Positions 44,501 to 59,500 of a stretch of DNA of 64,000 nt are shown piece by piece (position 1 is the first letter of the stretch; each line of letters begins with the position of its first letter). The stretch comes from Archivesica marissinica (lineage: Eukaryota > Mollusca > Bivalvia > Venerida > Vesicomyidae): NCBI GenBank assembly GCA_014843695.1, contig CM026390.1, positions 93,953,975 to 94,017,974 on the forward strand. The letters run 5' to 3'. Below the pieces are notes generated by a model. The model had not been told where the DNA came from, searched no databases, and worked only from the letters and a program-made list of their open reading frames with translations. Made by a program: the position numbers and the translations under genes.

Positions 44501-47500
44501 AGAAATATATGTGTCAAACTGAAGAAAGCGATAGATACAAATCTAATAATGCTGTTGAAGCTGATAGTGTTGAGGCTAATAACAAACAAATAGAAGCATC
44601 TTGTATCAAAAGTATTATACCCAATGAAAATGATCAAAACAGTGAGGAAAATGTTTCAGGGGCAAAGGATTGGAAGAGTGAAACATGCCAGTTGAAATCT
44701 GTTGAAGGACAGTATAAAACAGCAAATAAAACGTATTTAAATAATGATCAAGCTGATACTGATGTCAGAGATCAAAAGGAAGGAAGTGGAGAAAAGTTTA
44801 CAAGGGACAATACTGATTTCATTGAAAACAATGATGACACTTGTGAAGATGAAGATTTTATTGGTAGTTTTCACATCAACTTTTCTCCTTTATCACATGT
44901 TACAGATACTGATGATGAAAATGAACAAATGTTCAGTGAAAATAAGGTTCAAAGTTGTGATGATGTTACTGCTAAGAATAATCATAAAGTGAAGGACTTA
45001 GAGACCAATAAGAATATAGACATTGAACATATTTGCAGTAATGATCATAAGAAAGAAAATTATTATAGTGTTGAAGCAGCGGAGAAGGTTAGCACAGATG
45101 TAAATTACCAGAAGCAGAAACCTGATGAGTGTAAATTAAGCAGTTCTATTCTGCTTCCATGTCATAATACGAAAGAAGGCGTTATTGATATATGTGATGG
45201 TTCTTGGGAATTGGATAAGTCTCAAGCTGTTTCAAGTAAGAAAATAGAAACTAACCTGAAGATTAATTCAGTAAATACCACAAAGAATGAGTTAGAAACT
45301 AAGATTGATTTTCTAGATGACATTGACCGAGACATTGCTGAAAATAAGAAAGAAATTCCACACCACATTGCTGAGGGTAATTTTCCTGATAAATCTGAGA
45401 ACAGCAAAAAAGATATATCTAATGATCAAGGAACACGAAAATGTCACATAAATGGTGATACCTTAGTAACAGCTATTGCTGGAGAGACAAGCAGCATACA
45501 AATTAATAAAGCTGAAAATAAGACTGATTTTGTAAACTCAGAAACTCATTTTAGTCTATCACAAGTATCAGGTGTTGATGACCATTGTATACATATGGTG
45601 AAAAATGGCACAGATAACCTTGTAACTTGTGGTTTTGATCTTTGTGGGAAAGATGCAGAAGTGGCAGGGATTGCATATGAAACTGATACAGTCATGGATG
45701 AACGACAGAAGTCTATTGATGCTAGCCAGGGATTTGCAGAAAATAGCGAGGATCTGTGTTCTAGAACAACATCATTGAGCCAAGATACAATGGATTTTAG
45801 CTGTAATACACTAGGAGATGAGAGTCAAAATTACTCTGATATTTCAAATGCACAACTAAGAAAATCAGTGTCATCTAACTGTAATATTAGAAATACTAAT
45901 ATTAACTTGGATAAAACTGACGAAAATATTAATATGGCAGAGTCTGAATATGAAAAAGATGATTGCTCAGTAAACAGTTCCTTATCAAATACAGCCTTCA
46001 GTGATATAAATTGTGAAAAGGTTTTTACCAGCAAAGAACCTGATATCGCAAATAATAATATGTGTCCGGCTATATACAAGGAACCCTTGTATAGAACAGA
46101 TTCTGTTTTCCACTCGCAACTTACAGAAATGCAGATTAAGTCAAGTGACCTGACACAGTCCAATTTACAGTTCAATGCCTCCGCAATTTACCAAAGTAAG
46201 TATATACTAAATTATTTGCATAGTACAATATAGTACCAGGGGTGTGGACATCTTATCTATAGAATTGTGCATCTAAGTTGTCCTTGGACAAGTAGAAAAC
46301 ATGTTTGTATAAATCAAAGGAACTACTCTGATAAAACATAATTTCATTGTATACATGCTTACTACATGATTAAATTCTGCTTAAACTAACAAATTAGTCA
46401 GACGAAGTTGGAAATGTAAACATTCTGCCATGATGGTCATGTATAAAACATTTACCAAACCAGCTATGTCAGCAGACAGTGTTCAATCCATGATGCAGGA
46501 AACGGGGCGTTCACTAGACTTTGAAAGTCAAGAGTCAATGACCTTTGAGGTCAAAATCTCAAGAGTCAAACTGGATTTTTCAAGAGTCAATATGCATATT
46601 GGTACTTTCCGTACAGATAACTTTTCCCCAACCATATAATGACCTCTGGACCAAAGTCCGTCTTGGGTGCAACCAGTAATTTTGCTATCATAATTAGAGA
46701 AAACATTGACTAGTTTGCTGAGCTTTGCATCTGGGTTTAGAACCTTATCAGTATTTAAGTTTCATGTTACGTTGTGGTACATGTAGATCATCAGATTTGG
46801 AATAGAACTGTCCGGGTCAGGCCACGTGGGTAGTGTCATTGAGCAAGGCACCTCACACACATTGCTTAGTACTGAGGAAATTCGTTTATTTTACGGATGC
46901 TTGCAAATTGCTCAATTCATTGCAGCGACTGATCGTTTATAATCAAGGCCCTGCAATAAATAAATAAATAAGCCAAACAAAGACTATGACTAAAAAAAAC
47001 TGAAAACTTGGGTTTGTTGATTTCTGGATTATTCAGTTATCCGTGGATACAATCAGACGATCTTAAGTGAGTTACATGTCACATATGGCGCAAGTCGCAA
47101 GGAAAGTTCTTGCTGTTCCCGCAATGCCGGTTACATCGGAGCCGTATAAAAAGTGTGTTGCTTTAAAAATGAAACTGATGATATTTTTAATTTGTTTTCT
47201 TCAAACTTTCCTATACTGAAAAATTGTAGTTTTTCGGATACGTTGATTTAGTTATGGAACAATCAACACATGCCATATTTATTTGTTAACAGTACATGCT
47301 GTTTGTGTCCACAATGGTCTGAAATCTGACCCCGCAAGAATGTTCAATGTTTATAAATAGCAGGTTTACAAATAATCCTGCCTTATTCAAAGGCTGACGG
47401 TAGACGCCACATTTACATAACTCTACCAAGCCACCATTTTCAATAAATGTGCTGGAAAACAAATTAGTAGAAAATATGTAAATTTCGAAAGTTCAAGAAA

Positions 47501-50500
47501 TTAGCGAATATTCGTTCGGAAAAGCATCCGAATATGCGAATGCCAAAATCAACATTCGTTGCCATCCCTAAATAATTTAATATTTAAAAATTCCATTGCC
47601 TTTTACATGTATGCGGCTGTTCTTGGTTTTTAGACACAGATGATGGAACTACCGAGGATCCTTTGGGTGATCTGTCGCTTTCACAAGTAGTTCCACCACA
47701 CCCAAACATGCTATTCAAAAGAAAACGGATAGGTAAGTAAATGTGTCAAAGGAGCAATTTCTTCAATTCCAGTCATATAATAATAATGCTTATGTTTGCA
47801 AAATTAATTTGTCATTTGGCTAGTATGTGATGTAGATGATGTATCATATTTTAGGAAAACATGAGCATTGTCAGTTGCATATAGTGGCGCTATATGTTTC
47901 ATCATTCTAACAATACATGCATGGTACTATTCAATAGATGTCTGATATTGAGTTGATAAATGGAAGTTGAAATACATGTATTTGTTGCAGGTAAGGTAGA
48001 GAGAGGAAATACTAAAGATATGGATCAACAGCAACATCTGTCAACATCCGTAAGTTATTGCTTGCATTACCAGTAATAACAGATTGTTGTAAATTGTCTG
48101 TTTTATTAACCCTTTCAACACCACAGACCTCTAAATTGGCTTACAAAAAAGTGTAGATCCAGATGAGCCGGCTCGTGACGAGCCGTCTCATCAGGATCTG
48201 CACTTTTTTCAAGTAATATAACTATTTTTAGAGAAAAAAATTACCCATTTTGATAAATGAACTGATCTAAATGTAATTTTGTTATTAATTTATTGGTCTA
48301 AAAATATCATGGACCAGTCCATGTCAGTTACTTGGTGTTGAATGGGTTAAGCATAAATAGACACAAATTCACCGAGATTTTTAATAGCATTACTGTTAGT
48401 AATAGAAAAATGGGGTAAAATGAGCAGAATTCACAATCTGAGATTTTAATGTTTTCTAAATGTATTGACTGTCCTGAATAAACAAATAACATTTACTGAT
48501 AGCTTGCTTACTGTTTGGCTGATTCGTAGAAGTTTTCACTTGTGTACATCGGTCACTCCTTGTTGGTTACATAACTCGGGAGATTCAGTCTTCAGTCACT
48601 GCTAGTTGTATATAACACTGGCATGTAGTTAAGAACTCTGGGGCTTCAGTCACTGCTAGTGGTATATAGCACTGGGATGTAGCTAAGAACTCTGGGACTT
48701 CAGTAACTCGTAGTGGTATATAGCACTGGCATGTAGTTAAGACCTCTGGGGCTTCAGTCACTGCTAGTGGTATATAACACTGGCATGTAGTTAAGACCTC
48801 TGGGGCTTCAGTCACTGCTAGTTGTATATAACACTGGCATGTAGTTAAGACCTCTGGGGCTTCAGTAACTCGTAGTGGTATATAGCACTGGCATGTAGTT
48901 AAGACCTCTGGGGCTTCAGTAACTCGTAGTGGTATATAGCACTGGCATGTAGTTAAGACCTCTGGGGCTTCAGTAACTCGTAGTGGTATATAGCACTGGC
49001 ATGTAGTTAAGAACTCTGGGACTTCAGTAACTCCTAGTGGTATATATAGCACTGGCATGTAGTTAAGAACTCGGGGGCTTCAGTAACTCCTAGTGGTATA
49101 TATAGCACTGGCATGTAGTTAAGACCTCTGGGGCTTCAGTAACTCCTAGTGGTATATATAACACTGGCATGTAGTTAAGAACTCTGGGGCTTCAGTAACT
49201 CATAGTGGTATATATAACACTGGCATGTAGTTAAGAACTCTGGGGCTTCAGTCACTCCTAATGGTATATATAACACTGGCATGTAGTTAAGAACTCTGGG
49301 GCTTCAGTCACTGCTAGTGGTATATATAGCACTGGCATGTAGTTAAGAACTCTGGGGCTTCAGTCACTCCTAGTGGTATATAACACTGGCATGTAGTTAA
49401 GAACTCTGGGGCTTCAGTAACTCATAGTGGTATATATAACACTGGCATGTAGTTAAGAACTCTGGGGCTTCAGTAACTCATAGTGGTATATATAACACTG
49501 GCATGTAGTTAAGAACTCTGGGGCTTCAGTCACTCCTAATGGTATATATAACACTGGCATGTAGTTAAGAACTCTGGGGCTTCAGTCACTGCTAGTGGTA
49601 TATATAGCACTGGCATGTAGTTAAGAACTCTGGGGCTTCAGTCACTCCTAGTGGTATATAACACTGGCATGTAGTTAAGAACTCTGGGGCTTCAGTAACT
49701 CATAGTGGTATATATAACACTGGCATGTAGTTAAGAACTCTGGGGCTTCAGTAACTCATAGTGGTATATATAACACTGGCATGTAGTTAAGAACTCTGGG
49801 GCTTCAGTCACTCCTAATGGTATATATAACACTGGCATGTAGTTAAGAACTCTGGGGCTTCAGTCACTCCTAATGGTATATATAACACTGGCATGTAGTT
49901 AAGAACTCGGGGGCTTCAGTCACTGCTAGTGGTATATATAACACTGGCATGTAGTTAAGACCTCTGGGGCTTCAGTCACTCCTAATGGTATATATAACAC
50001 TGGCATGTAGTTAAGAACTCGGGGGCTTCAGTCACTGCTAGTGGTATATATAACACTGGCATGTAGTTAAGACCTCTGGGGCTTCAGTCACTGCTAGTGG
50101 TATATATAACACTGGCATGTAGTTAAGAACTCGGGGGCTTCAGTCACTCCTAGTGGTATATAGCACTGGCATGTAGTTAAGAACTCGGGGGCTTCAGTCA
50201 CTCCTAGTGGTATATAGCACTGGCATGTAGTTAAGACCTCTGGGGCTTCAGTCACTCCTAGTGGTATATAGCACTGGCATGTAGTTAAGACCTCTGGGGC
50301 TTCAGTCACTGCTAGTGGTATATAGCACTGGCATGTAATTAAGAACTCTGGGGCTTCAGTAACTCGTAGTGGTATATATAACACTGGCATGTAGTTAAGA
50401 ACTCTGGGGCTTCAGTCACTGCTAGTGGTATATATAACACTGGCATGTAGTGAAGAAGTGATGTTGTATGTTGTAGATGAACACTAGACTAGGAAGATAT

Positions 50501-53500
50501 TGTAGAGGAGGGATATCATCAGCTGTTGTATCCAGGACATACCACAATGGTAGATTGAGACAGAATGAAAGTGCATACCATGGTAACAGTATACCCAGAC
50601 AAGCTGCAAGTCCATGTGGCACGACATATCACCCAAATCCCAACATGTCCGGTCCATCTGTTCACCAATTGGTTGATAGGCAATATTCACCATTCCAGGG
50701 ACTCCCTGATTCAGGTACTTAAAGCAGATGTTTTAATGCCACCGGTCTCGGAGAGACGCTGAGAGACACGTAGTATTTGAACTGTGCATCCATCCATGTA
50801 TTGTCTCTCTGTATGTCGGTCTGTTCGTCATACTTTCTTGTGTCCTCAACGCAACATAGTTCTCATCCAATATAAATGAAACTTTTTATACATTATCAAG
50901 CAGATAAACTCATATTGTGAAGTTCCTGTAAGTTTATCTTATGTTATGCTCAGTTTTGTACATAAGTATATTCAATATATATCAATAACAGATTTAGTCA
51001 AATGAATTATAAAGGATTATATTAACAGTGAAAGTTCAAATTCATTCAGGTTAAGGAGGGTCACACCTGAGCAAACGGTCTGGTATTGTTGCCACTGTTC
51101 ATCTGAATTATATCGTATTCACTTTCATGTATTTCACTTTGAGGTATATCAGCGGTATGGAGATCCTATGCCCGACTCCTACAATTTGTCCACTCAGCTG
51201 TTGCTATGACAAAACTTTCCCACATCGTCATTGATCAATCGCAATTCCATGAGTATGGCATGTGTACCGTTTCGCTCTACAGACCGTAGAAAATCTTCCT
51301 AAACTTCATCCACTTGTGCTATATATACGCACATATTTGGTGGGTATTCCTCCAGCTTTTGCAAAAAGTCGTGATTATGCCCTACAATCATGAACTATTC
51401 TGTCAATTTCAGATTTAAGTGCAAAGTCATCACCAAGTTTCTATATTGATTGGAAAAGTAACAATTCTCAAAATGTAACGACAAAAAAGGTGAGTGAATT
51501 AAAATCAAATGTTAGGACATTAGCGGACAGGTAATGTGTTTCTATTATCCCGTGCAAGTAAAAGAACCAGAGAAGACTCTGGAATGGATCTCAGTGTCAG
51601 TATCATTGCACTATTCTCCAAAATCTGACTAAAGGAGGTGTCGCTCATATGGGCAACGGTAGCGATGATAAATAAACCTAAATCACACAATTTGATACCA
51701 TTCATCACACAGATCTTACATGACTAAAAAGAAAATGCGGTAGCCACATAATTATATACCCATTTGTTAGAATGTTTGTCTGTATAGACAAGTGGGTATT
51801 AGGGGCTTGCTACATTACTGTAAGGAGAACAACAAAAGAGTTCTGTAATCAATTATATTACGAGCTAAGCAATAGAAAATAACAAAGAGATTAGCTCATA
51901 AAATACCAATAAATTTGGCTGTTTTATTGAATTATATGTAAGTCTAGTTCTACTGTAGTTAAAAACACGTTACGTTTAAGTATCGAAAATAACGGTTCTA
52001 CTATCATTAGAGTTGACATTTTAAGAAATGTAAATACAGTCTACATCCGCTATGTCAGTCAAAGTTGGTTATGTCGATTTCTCCGGTTATCTCGAAATCG
52101 GATGAAAGTCCCGTTTCAGACACTATCATTTTACATATAACTGGGTCTGTTTATATCGAATTTCATTAACTCAAAACTTTGATTATGTCGGAAGTATTTT
52201 GTTCGGTCTGACGGAATTCGACATAACAGATGTAGACTGTAAGTAAATAATTAAAATAAAAAAATGGTAACCTCAGAAGGTCTTTCGTAAGTATGTCTTT
52301 CTGTCTGTTAAACAGTTGTTAAACGTTTTTTCGGACTGTTATATTTCATCAATGGATGCTCAGAACTTTGTGAAGCTTGAAATTCATGATTATAGAACGG
52401 TTAACAAAATTTAATAATTTGTAGTTGTCTGAAGATAATCCAAGTCCATGGTTCAAACCTGATAGCGACTGTTCAGCTCCATCACATCAGATGCAGGGTC
52501 CCGCTTCACAAATGACAGGTAGCATAATCTTTATAAGTCAAAAGTTTTGAACGCTCAATTATTGCAAATTAACTGAATCGGCAAGAAATGTCATTTGATG
52601 TTTCAGAATGTATGCTATAGCTACCTTTCTATCATCAGTGATTCTTGAGTGATATGGTTTCATCAGGATATTGTTGTTTTTGTATAACATGGCTCTTTAC
52701 ATGTTTAAATTCAGTTCAAACATCTGTGTGTGATCCATATCGTTATTGCATGAATATGTCTAGCGCAGTGGTTAGCACGCTTGCCTCTCACCTATGCAAC
52801 CCGGGTTTGATCCTCGGACCGGGAAGTATGTGAGATGGTACAATGGTCGCCATATCGGACATGTGGATTTTTTCCTGGTACTCCGGTTTCCTCCCACACG
52901 AATGACCACATATATACGCTTTCATCCGCGCCAACGAGAGTGATTAATATAAGTTGTTAGAACTTGCTTCGCAATCGTTGTAAAATAAATAAAGTTTAAA
53001 CTTTAATATGTAATCTAGTAACATAGTATTGTCTCGCCTATAGACAGGCATTTCGCGCCATTTTGGGGGTGTGAGATAAATCTGTCTAGCCGGATAGATA
53101 AGGGAACTACTTTATGCTAATTAGATATCACGAATAAGTCTAGTAGTTTCCGTTTATTTCCGCGTCCAAATTGATATCATTTCATTGGATAACGGTCAAA
53201 TCCGAACACTGTCGTGAAGCTACGTCATTATAATAACAACAATACATCATCGATGACGCAATCAATGACGTATCGCTACCATTCATGCGTTGTTCCAGTG
53301 CCTACTATTACCATTTGACCCACAATGCACTTGCATTGTTTGTAACTATCCCGCTTCTAATCACAGTACGACTGATCTCCCTTTAAATCTTGTTATTTAT
53401 TAGTTCATTTTAGTATGATGGTTAAAGTCATAGATTATTTAAATCTTTACCCGTGTTGCATGTACAGGTTTAGCATTAAAGAAATTAAACTGTTAAACTT

Positions 53501-56500
53501 AACATATACGTTGTGTTTACTTTTAAATGACAATCAACATCAATGTGAGTAAATTGTCACATTCCAATGACCTCAACACCTTATAGGAAATTCATGCGTA
53601 TATATAGGCTGGCATAAATCAAGCACCTCAATAGAGTTACAGTTAAGGAAATTCCACCCTCGGGCTGAAGATGCGTGAAGAACTCGACAGAGCCTCATTA
53701 TTTGCACTCATCTTCAGCCCTCGGCTGAGGATTTGCTTATCTACAACTTTGTCTCCCCTTGTACTATGTTTCTTACTTTCCACAGATGAAGAAGAAGAAA
53801 TCTACAGGAAACTATACAGGCCACGTCTCATGTATCATCAAGATCAGTTAGATCAGGAATTAGACTTGAATTATTTAAATAATTCGAATATCAGTCCAAC
53901 TAGAGATTGTGACGCTATCAACCATGCCATAGGTGATGAATACACCAGTCACGGTAGAAGTCACGAATTCACCAACCAAGCTAGAAGTCACGAATTCACC
54001 AACCAAGTTATAGGTGATGAATACACCAACCAAGCTAGAAGTCACGAATTCACCAACCAAGTTATAGGTGATGAATACACCAACCAAGCTAGAGGTCATC
54101 GAAACATAAGCCAAACTAGAAGTCATGAATACACCAATCATGCCAGAGGTCATCAAAACATAAGCCAACCTAGATTTTATGAAAAAATCAGCCAAGCCAT
54201 AAGTCATGAAAATATCAACCAAACTAAAAGTCATGAAAACATCAGCCAATCGAGAGGTCATGAGAATGTCAGCCAGTCTAGAGGTCAAGAAACTGCAGCT
54301 GGATTGATTGCGTTGGGTACAAATTGGGGTGATAGAAAGAAGGTTAACACGTTTAATAGGTCAGTAAGCCTTGGGAAAAATTATCAGAATCCTGCCATAC
54401 AAAATGTTGACAACATGATTAGTATGCCAGCTGAAGAATACAATGTAACACTATCTGGTGGGAATGTTACTAGTGAATTGGCAATATATAATAGGATAGA
54501 CTCGCCAGTAAGTGTAGACAGTAAGTATTCTCTGGTTTCTCCTCCAGACACTACTGGACATTCCATTGTTCAGACCAGACAACCATGCTTTCAGAATGCC
54601 ACAACATACGATTCACAGTCCTCTGAGGAATACTTCCTCCACGGGGAAACACATTCACCAAGGACAGCATCACATTCTAAATGTAGCATAGATTCTGAAA
54701 TGGATAAAGGTGACAAGATAACCCTCCAAAATGAGACGAGAACTGCAGGATCACCTTGCAGGAATGGGGAGTCAAGATGGCAGCATTTTGTGGCAAGTCA
54801 GGCCAGTGATGATTGTGATATTAATCTCAATAACTTCACTAAGAAATCGGTGGAAAAATGTAGAAAAGATTTTATTGTGTTGAAAAACTCACCAGGTTTA
54901 TACAATACGCAAAGAATTGTTTACCAGAGTGTTTGTAATTTGGGATCTCCTCCAAAATCTCTTGTACAGACATTGACTGATGGATTAGACAGCCAGCAAT
55001 CATTTAACTCTTGTGATAGTAGTAGTAATAAGAAATTTTGTAAAGTAAGTTCGTCTTCTCAAAATATAGAGTTGTCTTGTAATATGCCTGAGGAACATTT
55101 CAAGAACTCTGGTAATAAGTTTCAGTTAGATGATAATGACAACACTGGCAACACAGATATGTACATTGCTCAGAATATGACAAATGTCTCAGTAAGTGAA
55201 GAGCAAGTGGATGGCTCATTCCCAGAAACATTTTCTTCTATGGATTCCTTTGAACAGATGGTGGCAGATAATGTTTTTGACACAGACATTATGCCAGGGA
55301 ATACACAGAACCGTATTATTGAACAGCAAGTACCTGAGAGTGACGGCTGTTCAAATAATAACATTCAGATCATTAGTGAAGATGGGAAGACTCTAGAAAA
55401 TACTGAACCGTTAGCAAACATTATTACAAATGGCAAATATGTAGATATACATAGTAGTGAATCATGCATGCATATTACAGTTAGTGAAGACTTGGACACT
55501 GAGGAATCAGTATTGAAAGCTGAGTCCATGAGGCAGGAGGAAACTAATGACACAATTGAAGCAATAGTACCTTTGGATAATGATAGTAGTAAAATGGAAC
55601 ATAGGTGTGAAGAAAGACGGGATATAAGCCAAGAAGCCAAAGATTCAACGTTTCATGATGATATTGAAACCTTAGTAATATTAAAAGATTGTGTACAGAA
55701 AGTTCCTGTATACCATCATGAAAGTGTCTGTAATGAAGTTCATAATAAATTTGTTGTTGGAGAAAATTCGGGAAATCATGATGCTGCTGGATCATTAATA
55801 AATGATACCACTGATCTGAAGTACAAGGAGGAAGTAGAAGACCTTACAATTACTGAGAAAGAACTAAAACATAACACAGAACATGACTTCTGTGATTTCA
55901 GTGTAGATGAATCTTTGGATTTATCTTTGTCATTGAACAGTGAAGTTGTGAATACTGTAGATTGTGAACCTTCTAACAGTATTGATTGTACGAAGATAGG
56001 CTGGCAGCCTCCTGTGAAAGTAGGCATTCAAATCAACAGTGGCAAGATTGTAAATAATTCTGGAATCTTGTCTCAACAGACTGCAAGTATGTCTGAAAAG
56101 GTGAAACCAACATTTAAGTGCCTAAAGCTTCTAGCCCAAAGCAAGACAGTGGTAAGTTCTGAATGTATAATTAATAGAGACACCAATAACAGTGTAACTT
56201 TACCACCATTGTCAACCCAAACCACTGAAACTGTTCCTGATAATAAAAATAAACATACCATTAAGTGGACATTTAGGAGTCCAAATTTAACACCAAGTCC
56301 AAATCTAAGCCATGATAGTGATGCACCTGTTGTTAACACAGAAGTTAATTATAATCAAGATATGGATAAAGAAAATGTCAAGGAAATGAAAGGAAACCGC
56401 CAGTCAAACCAGTCAAGCCAGCAAAAGAGGTTTAACCCTCCCGCATTTCAAAGTGGAAGCTTTCCAAATAAAGGGTATGTAAAGCAAAATATTTAGTATT

Positions 56501-59500
56501 CTCATATTTTCCTATCAGTATGTATGCATTGATCACCAGACATAATTTCGCAGACGGATCTGTCGTCCAGTGGTTAACATGCTGGACTGGTAATCCAGGG
56601 ATCGCAGGTTCGATCCCCCGTCTGACCCTAATAAAATTAACAGTCTCTCAAATGGGACTTTACACAAGGTCTTGTGTCGGTGCTGTACACCGTGCACGTA
56701 AAAGAACCAGAGGAGACTCTGGAATGGGTCTGTATCATTGCACTATCCTCCAAAAATCTAAAATGACTAATATATTCAGGAGGCATCGCTCATATGGGCA
56801 ACCGGTAGCGACGAAATTGGAAATTGTACATGTACACATACATTTATTTTAAGAAATCATCACACATTACCCACTCGCAGCAAGTGCAATGCATGCACAC
56901 ACGAGCAAGCATATAATCTAGGATTGACATCTCTTGGATTCCTTTCTTAGATTTAAATGACTTCAAGAGGCGAACATTGAGGTCTGAGCATCTTGTTTTG
57001 TTGTATTTTGTTTATTGAAGCAGGTGTTAGTGAAAGATTCTGTACCTTGTGTTTTTATTTCATTGTAAACACAAAGCTGTGACATCAAAATTGTCCATCT
57101 TGCTTTCTGCCATATAACCTGAACTGTGTCTTAACCCTTTCCTTCCTAGAGATTTAGGTTAATATACTATTATATCTCCATACAAACGACGGCCATTTAG
57201 CTATCATGCAGTGGATAAGTAGTCGCCATATATCCCACCTACATAGATATTACTGGGATTACATGAGATTCTGGTTTTTATTATGAACATTGGTTTGGCT
57301 ACTACATTGTCAATGTATGTCGTATTGGTAATGGCGTCAAGAGGTGCTTCTATGAGGGAAAGGGTTAATGTATGTCGTATTGGTAATGGCATCAAGAGGT
57401 GCTTCTATGAGGGAAAGGGTTAATGTATGTCGTATTGGTAATGGCATCAAGAGGTGCTTCTATGAGGGAAAGGGTTAATGTATGCCGTATTGGTAATGGC
57501 ATCAAGAGGTGCTTCTATGAGGGAAAGGGTTAATGCATTATATTATTATATTTGTGGAAGTCGAGATAGCGCAATGGTAGCTCGTTCGCTTCAGGTGCGA
57601 AAGGCCTGGAGTTTGAGCCCTTAGGCAAGGCATTTAAATTCCACGTTGCCTCTTCTCTCTCCCTCGTGGCGATGGATTCCATCAGGAATGAGGTCTCAAG
57701 AGTGATTAATAGAAGTTATAAGAACTTGTTGCGCAATCGAGCTAAAATAAATTTGTATTAACTAATGCATTATATATCATGACGAATTTACCCATTATTT
57801 TTATATTCACTTTCATTTACAGGTTTAAACCTCCGGCAGTAATTAGGGCACCTGTTGCTAATAAGTTGTTACCTTCTCCTGGTCAGCCTGCGAGACATAA
57901 TGTCCACAGAAAAGTTTCTCCAAACCAGGTATTGGTTTCTAATCTTATTTACCGTAGCTGGTTCCTAAAATGATTTAAGTTTCGATTTATATATTGCTAA
58001 TTTGTTAGTTTAAGCAGAATTTATTCATGTAGTATTGTGTCTTGTGCCTGTAGTTTATACATATTTATTTTAGCTCTATTGCGAAACAAGTTCTTTCAAC
58101 TTATATTTAATCACTCTCGAGACCTCATTCCTAATGGAATCCATCGCCACGAGGGAGAGAAGAGGCAACGTGGAATTTAAATGCCTGTAGTCGAGTATGG
58201 ATGGACGGTACTTGCAGTCAACATCAATAAACATGAGTAACTGGAAGCATGACTTCTCTAGACTCTTGTCCTTGTCTAGCTTCAGATAAATACTCTGCAT
58301 ATTGGGTTAGAGAAACCTCTCATCAATACATGTAAGCATTGCACCGGGTGACAACATATTCCAGACTGCATGCATTATCAATAAAAAATGGTTTCTGTAA
58401 AATCCAAACTAAGATTAAATTATTGAAGTTTATTTATAACGAACACTATCTGGACACAAATCTGCATCATTTAAACGTTGTACTCATGATGTAAGTGTCA
58501 CACAGCATATGCTATGCATGCACCAGTGATGTAATTGAGACTGTGTAGTTTTATCAACAATTTAGGTGTTCAGTGACTAGAATTCAGTTTTGACATGGTT
58601 ACCGTATTTACAATAAAATGTCAAATCTGACAGACATGCATAGTTATGTGGCAAACACATTATCGGTATTTCCTCACTTTTTCACTATGGGCGACTATGC
58701 ATGATGAGTAGCTATGAACAATTTATTTTAAACTCTTAGTATCAATTTCCTCTAATCTCTATACTGTGTTGCTTGCTATAGGGACATGGTGTGAGCCAGA
58801 CAGAGCTCAGGTTTCCTGGTAGATCTTCTAATCTATGTACTGTGTTGCTTGCTATTGGGACAGGGTGTGAGCCAGACAGAGCTCAGGTTTCCGGGTAGAT
58901 CTTCTAATCTATGTACTGTGTTGCTTGCTATTGGGACAGGGTGTGAGCCAGACAGAGCTGAGGTTTCCGGGTAGATTCTCTTATCTATGTACTGTGTTGC
59001 TTGCTATAGGGACAGGGTGTGAGTCAGACAGAGCTCAGGTTTCCGGGTAGATCCTCTAATCTCTGTACTGTGTTGCTTGCTATTGGGACAGGGTGTGAGC
59101 CAGACAGAGCTCAGGTTTCCGGGTAGATTCTCTAATCTATGTACTGTATTGTTTGCTATAGGGACAGGGTGTGAGCCAGACAGAGCTCAGGTTTCCGGGT
59201 AGATTCTCTTATCTATGTACTGTGTTGTTTGCTATTGGGACAGGGTGTGAGCCAGACAGAGCTGAGGTTTCCGGATAGATCTTCTAATCTCTGTACTGTG
59301 TTGCTTGCTATTGGGACAGGGTGTGAGCCAGACAGAGCTCAGGTTTCCGGGTAGATTCTCTAATCTATGTACTGTATTGTTTGCTATAGGGACAGGGTGT
59401 GAGCCAGACAGAGCTGAGGTTTCCAGAATAGATCTTCTAATCTCTGTACTGTGTTGCTTGCTATTGGGACAGGGTGTGAGCCAGACAGAGCTCAGGTTTC

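Noticed and set aside
48585..50390. VTEAPEVLTTCQCYI-type frames
   Set aside because: 54-56 bp intronic array of ZGRF1, antisense to the gene.
56553..56630. tRNA-Thr(GGT) gene
   Set aside because: It folds as a cloverleaf, but the same sequence with the same downstream body occurs at 24303, 25318 and 28103, so it is a SINE head.
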